Below are positions 17,780 to 27,349 of a stretch of 64,000 bases of DNA, piece after piece. Every line of letters starts with the position of its first letter. The first letter of the stretch is position 1. The notes under the pieces are model-generated. The model was given only the letters and a program-made list of their open reading frames with translations. It searched no databases and was not told the origin of the DNA. The position numbers and the translations under genes are program-made. Source of the stretch: Sphingobacterium deserti (lineage in GTDB: Bacteria > Bacteroidota > Bacteroidia > Sphingobacteriales > Sphingobacteriaceae); the NCBI RefSeq assembly GCF_000757725.1, contig NZ_JJMU01000066.1:62001-126000 (forward strand), written 5' to 3'.

Positions 17780-18880
17780 ATGAAAAAGATGAGCAGATTA
17801 TTTGCGTTTGGCCTAGCGGCCGCAACACTAACTTTTGGAATCACGTCTTGCAAGAAAGATTCTCCCGAGATTGTACGCGAACTAGAGATTGATCTCCCCG
17901 AAATGACTTCGCTGCATTATGGGAAAACGGCAGAACTTGCGCTACCTGCCTCGGTAAATAGCAGCGGCGATCTTTCCTTAAGTCTGGCGTTTGATAAAAC
18001 GCCAAACATAGAAATAGGCAGTAATAAGAAACTTCATGATGTGTTGAAAGATGCTGTTCAACTCGATCTGAAGAAACAACAGATCAATATTGATGCTGCA
18101 CTGCTTTATCCGAATGCTGCGCAATCGATGATCAGCACAAACAGAATTCCAGAGATCTACACCGCTACCTTAGAGGCGAAAACAGTCAATGGTAAGACGG
18201 TGGGTGAGCGCGATTTTCAGATAAAGGTTTCTTCTGGTAAGATCGCTATAGAGCATGTGAATACATCAAACAGTATCCCCTTCTCTTATGCGCTTTATAG
18301 CGATAAATCAGTAGAGTTTAAACTCGCAGCGGAAAACACAGCTCTTCTGCATGAGACATGGTATATCGCGCCGTCACCAGATCAAAAGCAAGTCGTTTCC
18401 ATCGATGGGTCGACGATCCGATTTTCGGCTGATGCGGGCGATCCTGCAAAGAAGGCGGAACACACTTACGATTTAAAGCCAATGCTATTGAAAGACGGTT
18501 TCGTTGTGGCCGAAACAGACTTTCGCGTCGTCTTCATTCCGCAAATTAAATTTTTCTATGGGACATACTACCCAGATTTAAACCTTACAATCCAATTGAA
18601 TCTAATTCATATCGGCCTCTCTAACGGTTATTTATCAGCCGCTCCAACACTTTATCCTGAAAACTATAAATCTACGTTCCATTTAGTTTCCGTAGGTTTA
18701 GACGGCACAGCCTATGATAATAGTAGAGGCATTTTTTCTGTCAACCAAAATACGGGCGCAGTAAGTGTAAAGAAAGATGATAGCTTAAAAGCTGGAAGCT
18801 ACAAGATCATCGTTAAAGCAATAACGACAACCGGACTTGAATATCAGACTGATCTAACGTTAGTGATGTCTGCATTCTAA
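17780..18880 (+). CDS. Lipoprotein divergent from the TonB receptor, probable metal-uptake partner
   Basis: 366 residues from ATG 17780 (MKKMSRLFAFG...), with a lipobox ending SCKKD. The frame runs open back to 17633, but that extension overlaps the receptor gene and lacks sense. The mature protein is beta-rich and probably two or three domains. The C-terminal 100 residues resemble a cadherin-like Bacteroidota surface domain, with GIFSVNQNTGAVSVKKDD and LKAGSYKIIVKA. No enzyme motif is seen. Its position suggests surface capture or handling of the receptor's ligand. The exact family is not recognised. Confidence 0.65.
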   Translation: MKKMSRLFAFGLAAATLTFGITSCKKDSPEIVRELEIDLPEMTSLHYGKTAELALPASVNSSGDLSLSLAFDKTPNIEIGSNKKLHDVLKDAVQLDLKKQQINIDAALLYPNAAQSMISTNRIPEIYTATLEAKTVNGKTVGERDFQIKVSSGKIAIEHVNTSNSIPFSYALYSDKSVEFKLAAENTALLHETWYIAPSPDQKQVVSIDGSTIRFSADAGDPAKKAEHTYDLKPMLLKDGFVVAETDFRVVFIPQIKFFYGTYYPDLNLTIQLNLIHIGLSNGYLSAAPTLYPENYKSTFHLVSVGLDGTAYDNSRGIFSVNQNTGAVSVKKDDSLKAGSYKIIVKAITTTGLEYQTDLTLVMSAF

Positions 18881-18905
18881 CTACCGAGCTATTTGCCAGC
18901 CATTT

Positions 18906-18938
18906 CCCCTATCAATGTAGCTTTGGTAGGGGATTTTT
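18906..18938 (+). terminator. Rho-independent terminator
   Basis: A 10-bp stem with one G-T pair (18906-18915 with 18923-18932) and 7-nt loop is followed by ATTTTTA. It closes the lipoprotein gene and lies 8 nt before the stop of the convergent kinase gene. Confidence 0.7.
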
Positions 18939-18946
18939 ATGTCGAT

Positions 18947-21466
18947 TTAGTCTATGGCAACATCAAACCAAAAAGTACTGCCCTGCCCCGGAACACTTTC
19001 TACGCCAATTCTTCCGGAGTGCCCGTCTATGATCTCTTTACACAAGTACAGACCGATGCCGAAGCCACTTATGTTTTCCGTCTCCCTAGCCAAAACTCGA
19101 TAAAAGCGTTCGAATATATGCGCTTGATCCCTAGGCGGTATACCCATCCCTTCATCCGTCACCTGCACGTGCGCCCAGCCTTCGCGCCTTGTGCAAGAAA
19201 TGTAAATAGTGCTACCGTTCGGAGAATATTTAATTGCATTATTGATCAAGTTAATTAAAACCTGTTCCAACTTATCACGATCTGCTTTTACAAACATACT
19301 TTCCGCAACGTCGAAGCTAAATTTATGCGTATGGTTGGTAGCCAGGGATTCTTCTTCGGCTATCTGAAATATGTTGCTGATATCAAAGTTTGTTTTGTTT
19401 AGAAAGATTTTGCCTTCATCCGCTCTAGCCACGTCCAAAAAGCCGCTGATAAGCGTCGTCATACGATCTACCTGACCTGCAGCTTTGCTGGCTATATCTG
19501 CAGTGAACCTATCTTCAGACTGTTTTGAGCGCGAAGCTAAAATTTGCACATATCCTTTTAATGCGGTCAATGGTGAGCGCATTTCGTGGCTTACAATACC
19601 TATGAAATCCTGTTTGAGCTGGTCACTGGCCTTCCGCTCGGTGATATCCATGATGGTGCCGGAAAAATGGTTGGCCGCTTTTCCACCTACGGATGTATAT
19701 CTTTTACCCATCGCCTTAAGCCATCGTATCTGCTGGTCATGAAATCCTACAACAGGATATTCAATATTATAGGGTATACCTGTGTTAATCGTCGCGTTTA
19801 TAGCCGTAACCACCTCCTCACGATGTGTTTCAGCAACCTGTTGGAGTACTCGATCAAGTGTTGTAATATCACTCGCCCGGAAACCAAACAACTCTTTCGT
19901 TCGTTCGGTGATCACCATTTCATCAGATTCCAAATTGATGGACCATGTGCCTAGGTTGGCGGCTGATATGGCCATGTTCATGCGTTCGTTGAGATCCATC
20001 AGACTTTCTTCAGCTAACAGCAATTGCTCGTTTGTTGTTAACAGTTCCTCATTCAGCGCCATATACTCTTCATTTACAGAGCCAAGTTCCATATTTGCCT
20101 CTTTAAGGCTAATTTCGCTTTGCTCTAATAGCTTGCGTGCCTTGACCGTGTCAGTAATATCAGTAACCGTTGCAATAATCGCTTCAGGCATCCCCTCAGA
20201 ATTGCGTAAGGGCTTGTACGTAAAATCAATATAGATTTTATTTATCCTGCCGTCAGTCTCGGCAATATCGGCAGTAAGTTCTGGTATGGCCAGTGGCTCA
20301 CCTGTATTTAGCACCTTGCGTAACATCTCCGGATAAGGTTGACCTACCACCTCCGGAAATACGTCCGTAAGGCGCTTACCTAATACCTGCTCCGAGGTTC
20401 GTGTCCAAATCTTTAGCATAGGTTCATTGGCTATCTCTATAACCAAATCTTGCCCCCTGATGATACACATTCCCATAGCAGCATTCATTACCATCTGCTT
20501 CATTTGGTGTTCACTTTCCTCTATAGCCAAGCGAGCATTCACCTGATCGGTAACTTCGACCGCCATATCAATAATGCCTGTAACCTGACCGTTTTCTATC
20601 AACGGCGCGTAGGTAAAGTTGAAATACCCCCGCTCCAGCTTTCCACTTCTATTAAGCATTACTGCAATCTCTTGGCGATGTATGGTTTCTCCGGTTTGAT
20701 AAATATGATTTAATAAATCGTAGGCTGGCTGCCCTTTTAATTCTGGAATAGCTTCCAATAAAATTTTCCCTTCTATATCGGATTGCTGATTAAGCAAGGT
20801 AAGCATAGCAGGATTGACCGCTTCGATCAACAAATCTTCACCTCGAAAAACGATAATAGCCGTTGGAGATTGCTCGATTATCAGCCGCAAATTCTTTTCA
20901 CTTGATTCGCTTTTGCCATGAAGATGCAGGTTGTGTTTATTGGACGCTTCCAGATCTTTCAATCTTTTCCGCAGCACCAATTTATTAACCACTTGTTTAG
21001 CGAGTGTTTTTAAGGCCGTTTTCTGTCGTTCATCCAATTTTCCAGGCTGCCGATCAATAACGCATAGCGTACCCAAAGCAAAGCCTTCATCGTCTACCAG
21101 GGGCATCCCCGCATAAAAGGCAATATGTGGCTCCCCTGTTACTAATGGATTATCTTTAAAACGTGGGTCTAATTGTGCATCCTCAACCTGCATCAAATCG
21201 GTAGGGTTTAACAGCGCGTGTGCGCAAAAAGAATGTGACCTTTCCGTTTCGGTTACATCAAGCCCTTTATGCGATTTAAACCACTGACGCGCTTTATCGA
21301 CAAAGCTAATCAATGCAATCGGGGTCCCACAAATGGCAGCAGCCAACTCGGTAAGCTCCTCATAATCTTCCTCAATCGCAGTATCTAATATTTGGTAGGC
21401 ATGTAGCGCAGCCAAACGCTGCTGTTCATTTGTTTGATCGTTTACCATAAAAGCGCTTAAATTCAT
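18947..21466 (-). CDS. Soluble GAF-PAS histidine kinase
   Basis: About 839 residues. I start at ATG 21466; the first codon of the longer frame is TTG. The N-terminal GAF domain (about 15-170) has WFKSHKGLD and SFCAHALL, typical of phytochrome-like oxygen or redox GAFs. Three PAS domains follow, with SPTAIIVFRGEDLLIEAVN, VRGQD-like and LGTWSINLE starts, and a coiled coil near 450-500. The kinase core has the H-box HEMRSPLTALKG, then N- and G-boxes NLINNAIKYSPNG and GFGIGLYL. There is no transmembrane segment and no adjacent response regulator. Confidence 0.87.
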   Translation of the reverse strand: MNLSAFMVNDQTNEQQRLAALHAYQILDTAIEEDYEELTELAAAICGTPIALISFVDKARQWFKSHKGLDVTETERSHSFCAHALLNPTDLMQVEDAQLDPRFKDNPLVTGEPHIAFYAGMPLVDDEGFALGTLCVIDRQPGKLDERQKTALKTLAKQVVNKLVLRKRLKDLEASNKHNLHLHGKSESSEKNLRLIIEQSPTAIIVFRGEDLLIEAVNPAMLTLLNQQSDIEGKILLEAIPELKGQPAYDLLNHIYQTGETIHRQEIAVMLNRSGKLERGYFNFTYAPLIENGQVTGIIDMAVEVTDQVNARLAIEESEHQMKQMVMNAAMGMCIIRGQDLVIEIANEPMLKIWTRTSEQVLGKRLTDVFPEVVGQPYPEMLRKVLNTGEPLAIPELTADIAETDGRINKIYIDFTYKPLRNSEGMPEAIIATVTDITDTVKARKLLEQSEISLKEANMELGSVNEEYMALNEELLTTNEQLLLAEESLMDLNERMNMAISAANLGTWSINLESDEMVITERTKELFGFRASDITTLDRVLQQVAETHREEVVTAINATINTGIPYNIEYPVVGFHDQQIRWLKAMGKRYTSVGGKAANHFSGTIMDITERKASDQLKQDFIGIVSHEMRSPLTALKGYVQILASRSKQSEDRFTADIASKAAGQVDRMTTLISGFLDVARADEGKIFLNKTNFDISNIFQIAEEESLATNHTHKFSFDVAESMFVKADRDKLEQVLINLINNAIKYSPNGSTIYISCTRREGWAHVQVTDEGMGIPPRDQAHIFERFYRVLARETENISGFGIGLYLCKEIIDGHSGRIGVESVPGQGSTFWFDVAID

Positions 21467-21685
21467 TAGGAACAAAGCCAAACAAACTTAAGCATTATCC
21501 GCTTAGGATAATGAGATTATGCATTATATTCAAATAAATAGATCACTTCATACAGGTTTTTGGAGGCATGAGCTTGAAGGCGACGCGACCATCTCGTATG
21601 TTTTTGACGCATAAACATACGAGACAGCCTGACAAATATATTTTTATGTTGATATATAGTCTCGTCGCGACTGATAAAAATGCAC

Positions 21686-22816
21686 CTACTTATCCGTTTG
21701 CTGTGCGGAAGTGCCGGTGTAGCGGTCTCCCATGATCTTTACTTTTGAGAGTGCCAAATCCAACTCCTTCAGGTCTTCCGTCGCAAAAGTAAACTTTGAA
21801 GCATCCAAATTCTCTTTGAGATGCGCCAACTTCGTCGTACCCGGAATTGGGACTATAAAAGGTTTTTTGGCTAATAGCCACGCTAAAGCGACTTGCGCCA
21901 CTGTTAAACCTCTGTAGTCACCGAACGATTTTAACACGTCAATCAAGGGCCAGTTCGCAATAACAGCTTCTCTTTCGTATCGTGGCAGTGAAGCGCGATT
22001 GTCATTGCTTGCAATGTACTTCGTTCTTTCGTTAATGTAGCCTGTGATAAAGCCACGGCTCAACGGACTGTATGGCACAAAACCAATCCCTAATTCTTCA
22101 CATAACGGTATCACATTGTGCTCAGGTTCTCGTGTCATCAAGGAGAACTCGCTTTGTAAGGCTGTCAAAGGTTGTTCGCGATGTGCCTTCCGAATGACAT
22201 CCACGCCCGCTTCGCTCATACCAAAATGCTTCACTTTACCCTCAGCAATTAGTTCTTTTACAGTGCCTGCGACATCCTCAATTGGCACATTTTTGTCCAC
22301 GCGATGTTGATATAAGATATCGATATAATCCGTGCGAAGGTTCTTCAACGATTGCTCTACTACTTTCCGAATCGTCTTCGGCCTACTATCCAATCCACGA
22401 TTCGGCTGGCCATCGATAAAACCAAATTTCGTTGCAATTTTTACGTCTTTCCTTACTTGTTGAAGAGCCTCGCCTACCAATCGTTCATTAGTAAGCGGAC
22501 CATAAGCTTCTGCTGTATCAAACAATGTCACCCCCAGATCTACAGCAGCATGTATCATTTCGATCATTTTTTGCTTCTCAGCCACAAAGCTTCTGTGGTA
22601 ACTCATACCCATACAACCAAGTCCAAAAGCACTTACTTCTAGCGCGGCAACGCCAGATCCTAAAACCCTCTTTTCGAAATTGGGAATAGCTTTTTTGCTG
22701 TCGCGGACATCGCTATTTATTTTTGTATCAGCTGCGACCGATGCTATTCCGCCCACTGCACCCATACTTAATATCGCACTTGTCTTAAAAAAATTTCTTC
22801 GATTTTGATTATCCAT
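21686..22816 (-). CDS. Aldo/keto reductase with Tat signal
   Basis: 376 residues. The N-terminus has the twin-arginine motif (NRRNFFKTSA) followed by a glycine/alanine-rich hydrophobic stretch, so the folded enzyme is probably exported with its NADP bound. The AKR core follows: GLGCMGMSYH, catalytic Asp and Tyr in FDTAEAYG, Lys in KIATKFG, and His in YQHRVD. The C-terminal cofactor site includes PIPGTTK. The AKR family covers reduction of aldehydes and ketones. The substrate is unknown. Tat export of an AKR is uncommon but seen in Bacteroidota. Confidence 0.87.
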   Translation of the reverse strand: MDNQNRRNFFKTSAILSMGAVGGIASVAADTKINSDVRDSKKAIPNFEKRVLGSGVAALEVSAFGLGCMGMSYHRSFVAEKQKMIEMIHAAVDLGVTLFDTAEAYGPLTNERLVGEALQQVRKDVKIATKFGFIDGQPNRGLDSRPKTIRKVVEQSLKNLRTDYIDILYQHRVDKNVPIEDVAGTVKELIAEGKVKHFGMSEAGVDVIRKAHREQPLTALQSEFSLMTREPEHNVIPLCEELGIGFVPYSPLSRGFITGYINERTKYIASNDNRASLPRYEREAVIANWPLIDVLKSFGDYRGLTVAQVALAWLLAKKPFIVPIPGTTKLAHLKENLDASKFTFATEDLKELDLALSKVKIMGDRYTGTSAQQTDK

Positions 22817-23120
22817 CGTTCGTATTTTAAATTTTCAAATAAAATGTTCAAGTAAACTTGTACACATCACAAAATTCGCCAATGATGGAAATAATGACGT
22901 ATACAAATTCCTGTTTTTCCTACCAATATCACTTCCCATTAAGTTTTATTCTAGCGAAGCGCATTAGCAACATAAAAGATATTACAAAACCTTCTATCGC
23001 CTAAAGCCGTTCTAAAATTGAATAAATAGGCAAGGCTTATCTTAGAACATTGATTCGAAACGCTTTCGATACATAAACAAGCAGCTTGCAATACATCATT
23101 ACAATTTAAACTAGAAAGCT
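22817..23120. other. Intergenic, no gene seen
   Basis: About 300 nt of A/T-rich sequence between the aldo/keto reductase start and the 39-codon gene. It holds both promoters by position. I find no RNA structure or repeat. Confidence 0.3.
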
Positions 23121-23240
23121 ATGGCAGAAAAAAAAGAAAACGAAAAAGACCCATGCTGGTCAGGATATAAAAAAGAAGGTACTAAGAAGAAAAATGGAAA
23201 AACGGTTAATAATTGCGTAAAAGACTCTTCCAAAAAATAA
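23121..23240 (+). CDS. 39-residue conserved small protein with paired cysteines
   Basis: A very lysine-rich 39-residue protein (13 Lys) with the pattern DPCWSGYKKEG...KKNGKTVNNC. The 'PCW-x-GY-x(3)-G-x-K-x-K-NGK-x-V-NC' pattern is one I recognise from small proteins and phage-associated peptides in many bacteria; its function is unknown. Two cysteines spaced about 20 apart could bind metal or form a disulfide. It has an ATG start and is followed 5 nt later by a strong hairpin, which supports it as a real transcribed gene. Confidence 0.65.
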   Translation: MAEKKENEKDPCWSGYKKEGTKKKNGKTVNNCVKDSSKK

Positions 23241-23245
23241 TATCC

Positions 23246-23289
23246 TGTAGCTTTACGGTCGGTTTATCAAGGACAACCGTAAAGCTACA
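23246..23289 (+). terminator. 14-bp perfect stem after the small protein
   Basis: Arms 23246-23259 and 23276-23289 are perfectly complementary with a 16-nt loop, beginning 5 nt after the stop of the 39-codon gene. No long T-tract follows, but position and stem strength favour a 3' end signal. Confidence 0.6.
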
Positions 23290-23389
23290 ATCATTACTAA
23301 AGCCCTCCTAATAAATAAAATCTCACCTACATCACACGTGATATAACGCTGAATGCGATTGACTTCTTGGTCTGTCGACAGCAATACCG

Positions 23390-24175
23390 TTACGATAGTG
23401 CTAAATCGCGCCTAAATTTTGTGGGCCGGAAAAGATTAAAGAGTATAGCAAGAAGTATAAGGGCTGACACTACATAGCACGCGTAGGTTATATTTGATCC
23501 GGCTGAGCTTTGATTAGCCGCAACAGCGAGCACTCCCCAAATGCCTACTATCCCATAGGCTTTCATATTTCTCATCAAGACCATCAGCATATTTATAATG
23601 CCGGCTATAGCTATCATTACTAACGCCCAGATTTCCGCATGTAGACCGAAACCATCCCACTGAATTTTCACAAGCAACGCCGCTATATTGGCAATTATCG
23701 CCAACGAAATCCAACCCGCATAGAGGGAAAAAGGCAAAGCGATAAACATATAATTTTTAGTGTTTACTTTGTGCAGACTTAATTCCAATTTGCTCACGAT
23801 GATTAATAAAGACAGGAGTAAAATTACCATAAGCATAACGCTTAGCAGCGTGTAGTGATTTAACCAAGCAACCACCCATAGCATGTTGGCTAAACATGAC
23901 ACTAAAAACCACCATCCAATTTTTTTCACAGCGTGCATTGGGTCAATACCTTTGAAAACATGTGTTCCAGTATAAATGATAAAGGAAGCTAATCCCAAGT
24001 AGATAATACCCCAAATGGAAAACGCATAACCCGCAGGTGTAAAGAGCGTAAAATATTCATCAGAAACAGTTTTCATCGTATTCCCATTGAATATGCCGGT
24101 ATTTGATAGGTAATTTACAACCACGGTCAATATCAGGCTAACCGCATGGAGAATGATATATGTTTTGTTCTTCAT
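23390..24175 (-). CDS. TspO/MBR-related tryptophan-rich membrane protein
   Basis: 261 residues with about seven membrane segments. The signature region reads TPAGYAFSIWGIIY, matching the 'P-x-G-x-x-F-x-I-W' motif of TspO/MBR proteins, and Trp is frequent. It is longer than classical TspO (about 160 residues, five helices), so it belongs to the larger related group. TspO proteins bind porphyrins or heme breakdown products. The bacteriophytochrome, which uses a bilin chromophore, starts 256 nt upstream on the same strand. Function in this clade is not established. Confidence 0.65.
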   Translation of the reverse strand: MKNKTYIILHAVSLILTVVVNYLSNTGIFNGNTMKTVSDEYFTLFTPAGYAFSIWGIIYLGLASFIIYTGTHVFKGIDPMHAVKKIGWWFLVSCLANMLWVVAWLNHYTLLSVMLMVILLLSLLIIVSKLELSLHKVNTKNYMFIALPFSLYAGWISLAIIANIAALLVKIQWDGFGLHAEIWALVMIAIAGIINMLMVLMRNMKAYGIVGIWGVLAVAANQSSAGSNITYACYVVSALILLAILFNLFRPTKFRRDLALS

Positions 24176-24430
24176 AGTTTTGATTACTGGTAAATTATAA
24201 TATGCATTTTTTTGATGTCAATCAGCACGAGCTGCATACGAGAGCCAGCAGCTATTACTTCGCTCGTTCGAAGGCTATTGCTGCATTAAAAAAAGCGTTT
24301 GAGAAACGAAAACTATCTCCGCACTACCTATCTGTTTTGTTTTTGATAGATTTTTAATACACACCTCTTCATCAACCGCTTACTGTCGGATCATCCCATC
24401 ACCAAGCGTGTTAAAAGACAAACAGGCTTC

Positions 24431-26683
24431 TTAGGCCACAATTTCTTTTGGAAAACGCAGGATGAATGTACTCCCTGATCCTAATGTACTCTCTACGGTG
24501 ATTTCAGCGCCGTGTCTGGTCATAATTTTACGAACAGTTGCCAAGCCCACACCAGTCCCCTCAAATTCGCCCACGTCTCCAACCCGGCTAAACAGATCGA
24601 AAATTTTATCCTGTTGCTGTACGCTTATTCCTACGCCGTTATCCGTAATTCGGTAGATGGTTTCTTGATCCGTAGAAGCACCTTCGATAATCACCGTTGG
24701 AACATGTTGCTTATGCGAATACTTCACCGCATTTTCGATAACGTTCAAAAAAACCTGAAATAGCAATATAGGGTCACCTTCCAATTCTGGCGTATTTACC
24801 ACTTCCAAATTTAAGTTGTCATTAACCCTGCCCATCAGCAAATGGTCTTTTATTTCCGTGATTAATACAGCCATGTCAACACGCTGTTTATTCACAAACT
24901 TTTGCCCGACCTTTGAATACTCGAGAACTGTTTGCACCATTTGATTTAGCCTTACTGCACTCAATCTGATCTTTTCAGCCATATCAAAAACCGTTGGCTC
25001 TGTCGATTTTCGTTGTATAAGTTCGGCATAAGCTCTAATAGCTGTCAATGGCGTTTTTAAATCGTGTGATACCGTGTAGGTAAACGAGTCCAACTCAGCA
25101 TACGCATCGCGTAACTTTTCATTTAATAGTCGAAGTTCTTCAATCTTCCGGCCTATAGCAAAATTAAGTTCATCCCTGATCTTAACAAAAACCTCTATTT
25201 CCACATCTGTCCAATCTTCCGCCTGCCCGCTACATTCCTGAACCCATTGATCAAATGAATTTCTTGGCGAAATGAATGGCTGCCCCTCTTCATCAATAGA
25301 GATCAACTTGGTAGGGTCGCCTGCCCATTTAACCGTTGACGCCTGCTCTGGCCTAAATAGTATTAAACAGTCTTTAATTCCATGGGTTAATCTGCATGAA
25401 AGCACACCGGCAAAGCTAACATTATCAAATTCTGTGAAGGTAAAGTCACGCATGGCTTTGTTGCTCCGGATGTAGCTGTGATCGTCTACTACAGCAAATT
25501 GGTTTGCGATTTGTTCGATTTGATCAGCCGTCGGTACATTACCTACGCTGTATATACCTCCTTCAAAATAGAGCACAAAGCCTGAAGCACGGAACCCCCT
25601 CAGAATCTCCTCCCCGCAATCATCCACTAGCGCTGGAATTCGATCGTTGTGTTGCAAGCTACGCGTCACCTCCATTATAATGCCCTGTAACTTGATACGC
25701 TCCTTCTGAACAGCTTCCTGATCGCGCATCCCCACGCAGGAGCTTAACACCTGTCCTATCAATTTAGCCGTCTCCCGCTGTCTAAAATTTATAAACCGCG
25801 GCGAATAATTATGACAGGCAATCAAGCCCCAAAGTGCGCCATCCACGATTATCGAAACACTGAAGCTCGATGCGACATTCATGTTTTTAAGGTACCGGAT
25901 ATGCATCGGTGAAACAGCACGAAGGGAGCTACCCGTCAAATTTAAGGGTGCATCGTTATTGGAAAGCAATGCGGCAGGTGAACTGCCTACGTCAGCAATC
26001 AAGCGCACAAGATTGACTTTGTAAAGCTCCCGCGCTTGGGCAGGTATATCAGCTGCTGGATAATGCAACCCCAACCAAGACTCCAATTCCATGGCATAAT
26101 CTTCAGCAACAACTTCGCCATGCCCGTCACGATGAAATTTATAGATCATAACACGATCATAGCCGATTACTTTTCTGATCTGCACGACCGTGTTTTCGAG
26201 TATCGTGTCTAAATCCCGGTCAGCTAGCATTTGCGACAAACTCGCGCCAACCAAATTTTGAGGGTCCTCAAATAAATTAGACTCCTCTGGCTCAATATCT
26301 AAAATATAAAGCGAATCGCTTTGTGTAATAATTAAATTAAACGGTGTATCACCCATGCGGATTGCATACGGATTGAGAGGCCTCATCTGCTCATCTTGAC
26401 TGGCCAGCTCTATTAAATCCATCACAAAATTACTGCTAGCCTTTTTTCCAAAAAATTCGCTCAGCAAGCGAACATTATTTCCTAAAATCTCATGAGCAGG
26501 AATTCCCGAGGCCACTGCTAAATTCTCACTCACGTATTGAACCACACCTGTTTTGTCAATAGCAATCAACATACCGTGGGGCTGAACCCCGCCCGGAATG
26601 TGGATAGGTTCTTTACTACACCATTCTTGAGGATTAATTTCCATGTTCAAATTATTTATTAATCGTATCTTATCGTCCAGCAT
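24431..26683 (-). CDS. Bacteriophytochrome histidine kinase
   Basis: 750 residues, red/far-red photoreceptor kinase. The PAS domain opens with EWCSKEPIHIPGGVQPHG; the Cys (residue 22 of this frame) is the usual biliverdin attachment residue, so the chromophore can bind covalently. The GAF domain has YPAADIPAQARELY, a variant of the PASDIP motif, and the PHY domain follows to about 500. The kinase core has the H-box HDLKTPLTAIRAY and ATP-binding motifs NVIENAVKYS and GTGVGLATVR. An alternative ATG at 26644 gives a shorter N-tail. No response regulator or heme oxygenase gene lies in this window. Soluble. Confidence 0.93.
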   Translation of the reverse strand: MLDDKIRLINNLNMEINPQEWCSKEPIHIPGGVQPHGMLIAIDKTGVVQYVSENLAVASGIPAHEILGNNVRLLSEFFGKKASSNFVMDLIELASQDEQMRPLNPYAIRMGDTPFNLIITQSDSLYILDIEPEESNLFEDPQNLVGASLSQMLADRDLDTILENTVVQIRKVIGYDRVMIYKFHRDGHGEVVAEDYAMELESWLGLHYPAADIPAQARELYKVNLVRLIADVGSSPAALLSNNDAPLNLTGSSLRAVSPMHIRYLKNMNVASSFSVSIIVDGALWGLIACHNYSPRFINFRQRETAKLIGQVLSSCVGMRDQEAVQKERIKLQGIIMEVTRSLQHNDRIPALVDDCGEEILRGFRASGFVLYFEGGIYSVGNVPTADQIEQIANQFAVVDDHSYIRSNKAMRDFTFTEFDNVSFAGVLSCRLTHGIKDCLILFRPEQASTVKWAGDPTKLISIDEEGQPFISPRNSFDQWVQECSGQAEDWTDVEIEVFVKIRDELNFAIGRKIEELRLLNEKLRDAYAELDSFTYTVSHDLKTPLTAIRAYAELIQRKSTEPTVFDMAEKIRLSAVRLNQMVQTVLEYSKVGQKFVNKQRVDMAVLITEIKDHLLMGRVNDNLNLEVVNTPELEGDPILLFQVFLNVIENAVKYSHKQHVPTVIIEGASTDQETIYRITDNGVGISVQQQDKIFDLFSRVGDVGEFEGTGVGLATVRKIMTRHGAEITVESTLGSGSTFILRFPKEIVA

Positions 26684-26916
26684 AACGTTGTCTTAAGCAA
26701 CCAAATCAAAAAATGGAAGCCTTAACGCGTTTTGTTTCCAAAATTGGGTTGTGTGATTGGAAAGATATATCTATATAAAGCTAAGTATTATTTCCGACAA
26801 TTGCCAAAATCGAGTTTCTAAGAGCGCGCATACATTCCTGTTACGCAATAACACCGTTTGCACTGCGATTTACGCTATTTAAATTAGGGTCTTGAAGATT
26901 TGTCGCATGATCATAC

Positions 26917-27345
26917 TCACAATGTGCAAACACGCTTATACCGCCCGACCTTCAACCTTTGGGGTAGCACACCGTAACACACTGCCGTAACCACTCCCCA
27001 TAACACCAGCTCCAGTTCGCTGCCCACCGCAAGGCGTTCCCTATCGTTGACTAGCTCCCATCCGTCATCTACCTTTTGCAAAGAACGGCATAGCAACTCG
27101 CCATGCAAGGCCGCAATCACAACGGCGCCGGAAATAGCGCTAAGCGAGCGATCGACAATCAGGACGGCATTTTCAGGAATGTGATAGCCTAGCATAGCAT
27201 CGCTATCCATCTTAAAGTAAAACGTGCAATGCGGATCGACCACCAACAAATCATTGACGTCCAACCTTGCCTCCAAATAATCATCAGCCGGCGATTTAAA
27301 CCCGGATATGATCTGCTGGGGAATATGTTTTGACCTTCTAATCAC
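26917..27345 (-). CDS. UmuD/LexA-like S24 protein lacking the catalytic Ser-Lys pair
   Basis: 142 residues, aligning without gaps to E. coli UmuD over the C-terminal domain. The cleavage-site region ISGFKSPADDYLE matches UmuD CGFPSPAADYVE. The nucleophile position in the GDSM motif reads SDAM, so the Ser is Ala50, and the general-base Lys is Arg87 (LLCRSLQ against TVKKLQ). It should not self-cleave. Hydrophobic core residues are kept, so it can still fold and perhaps bind UmuC. The start is GTG at 27345, 5 nt after the -7 box, giving an almost leaderless mRNA. The promoter matches that of umuC. Confidence 0.85.
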   Translation of the reverse strand: MIRRSKHIPQQIISGFKSPADDYLEARLDVNDLLVVDPHCTFYFKMDSDAMLGYHIPENAVLIVDRSLSAISGAVVIAALHGELLCRSLQKVDDGWELVNDRERLAVGSELELVLWGVVTAVCYGVLPQRLKVGRYKRVCTL

Positions 27346-27349
27346 ACAA

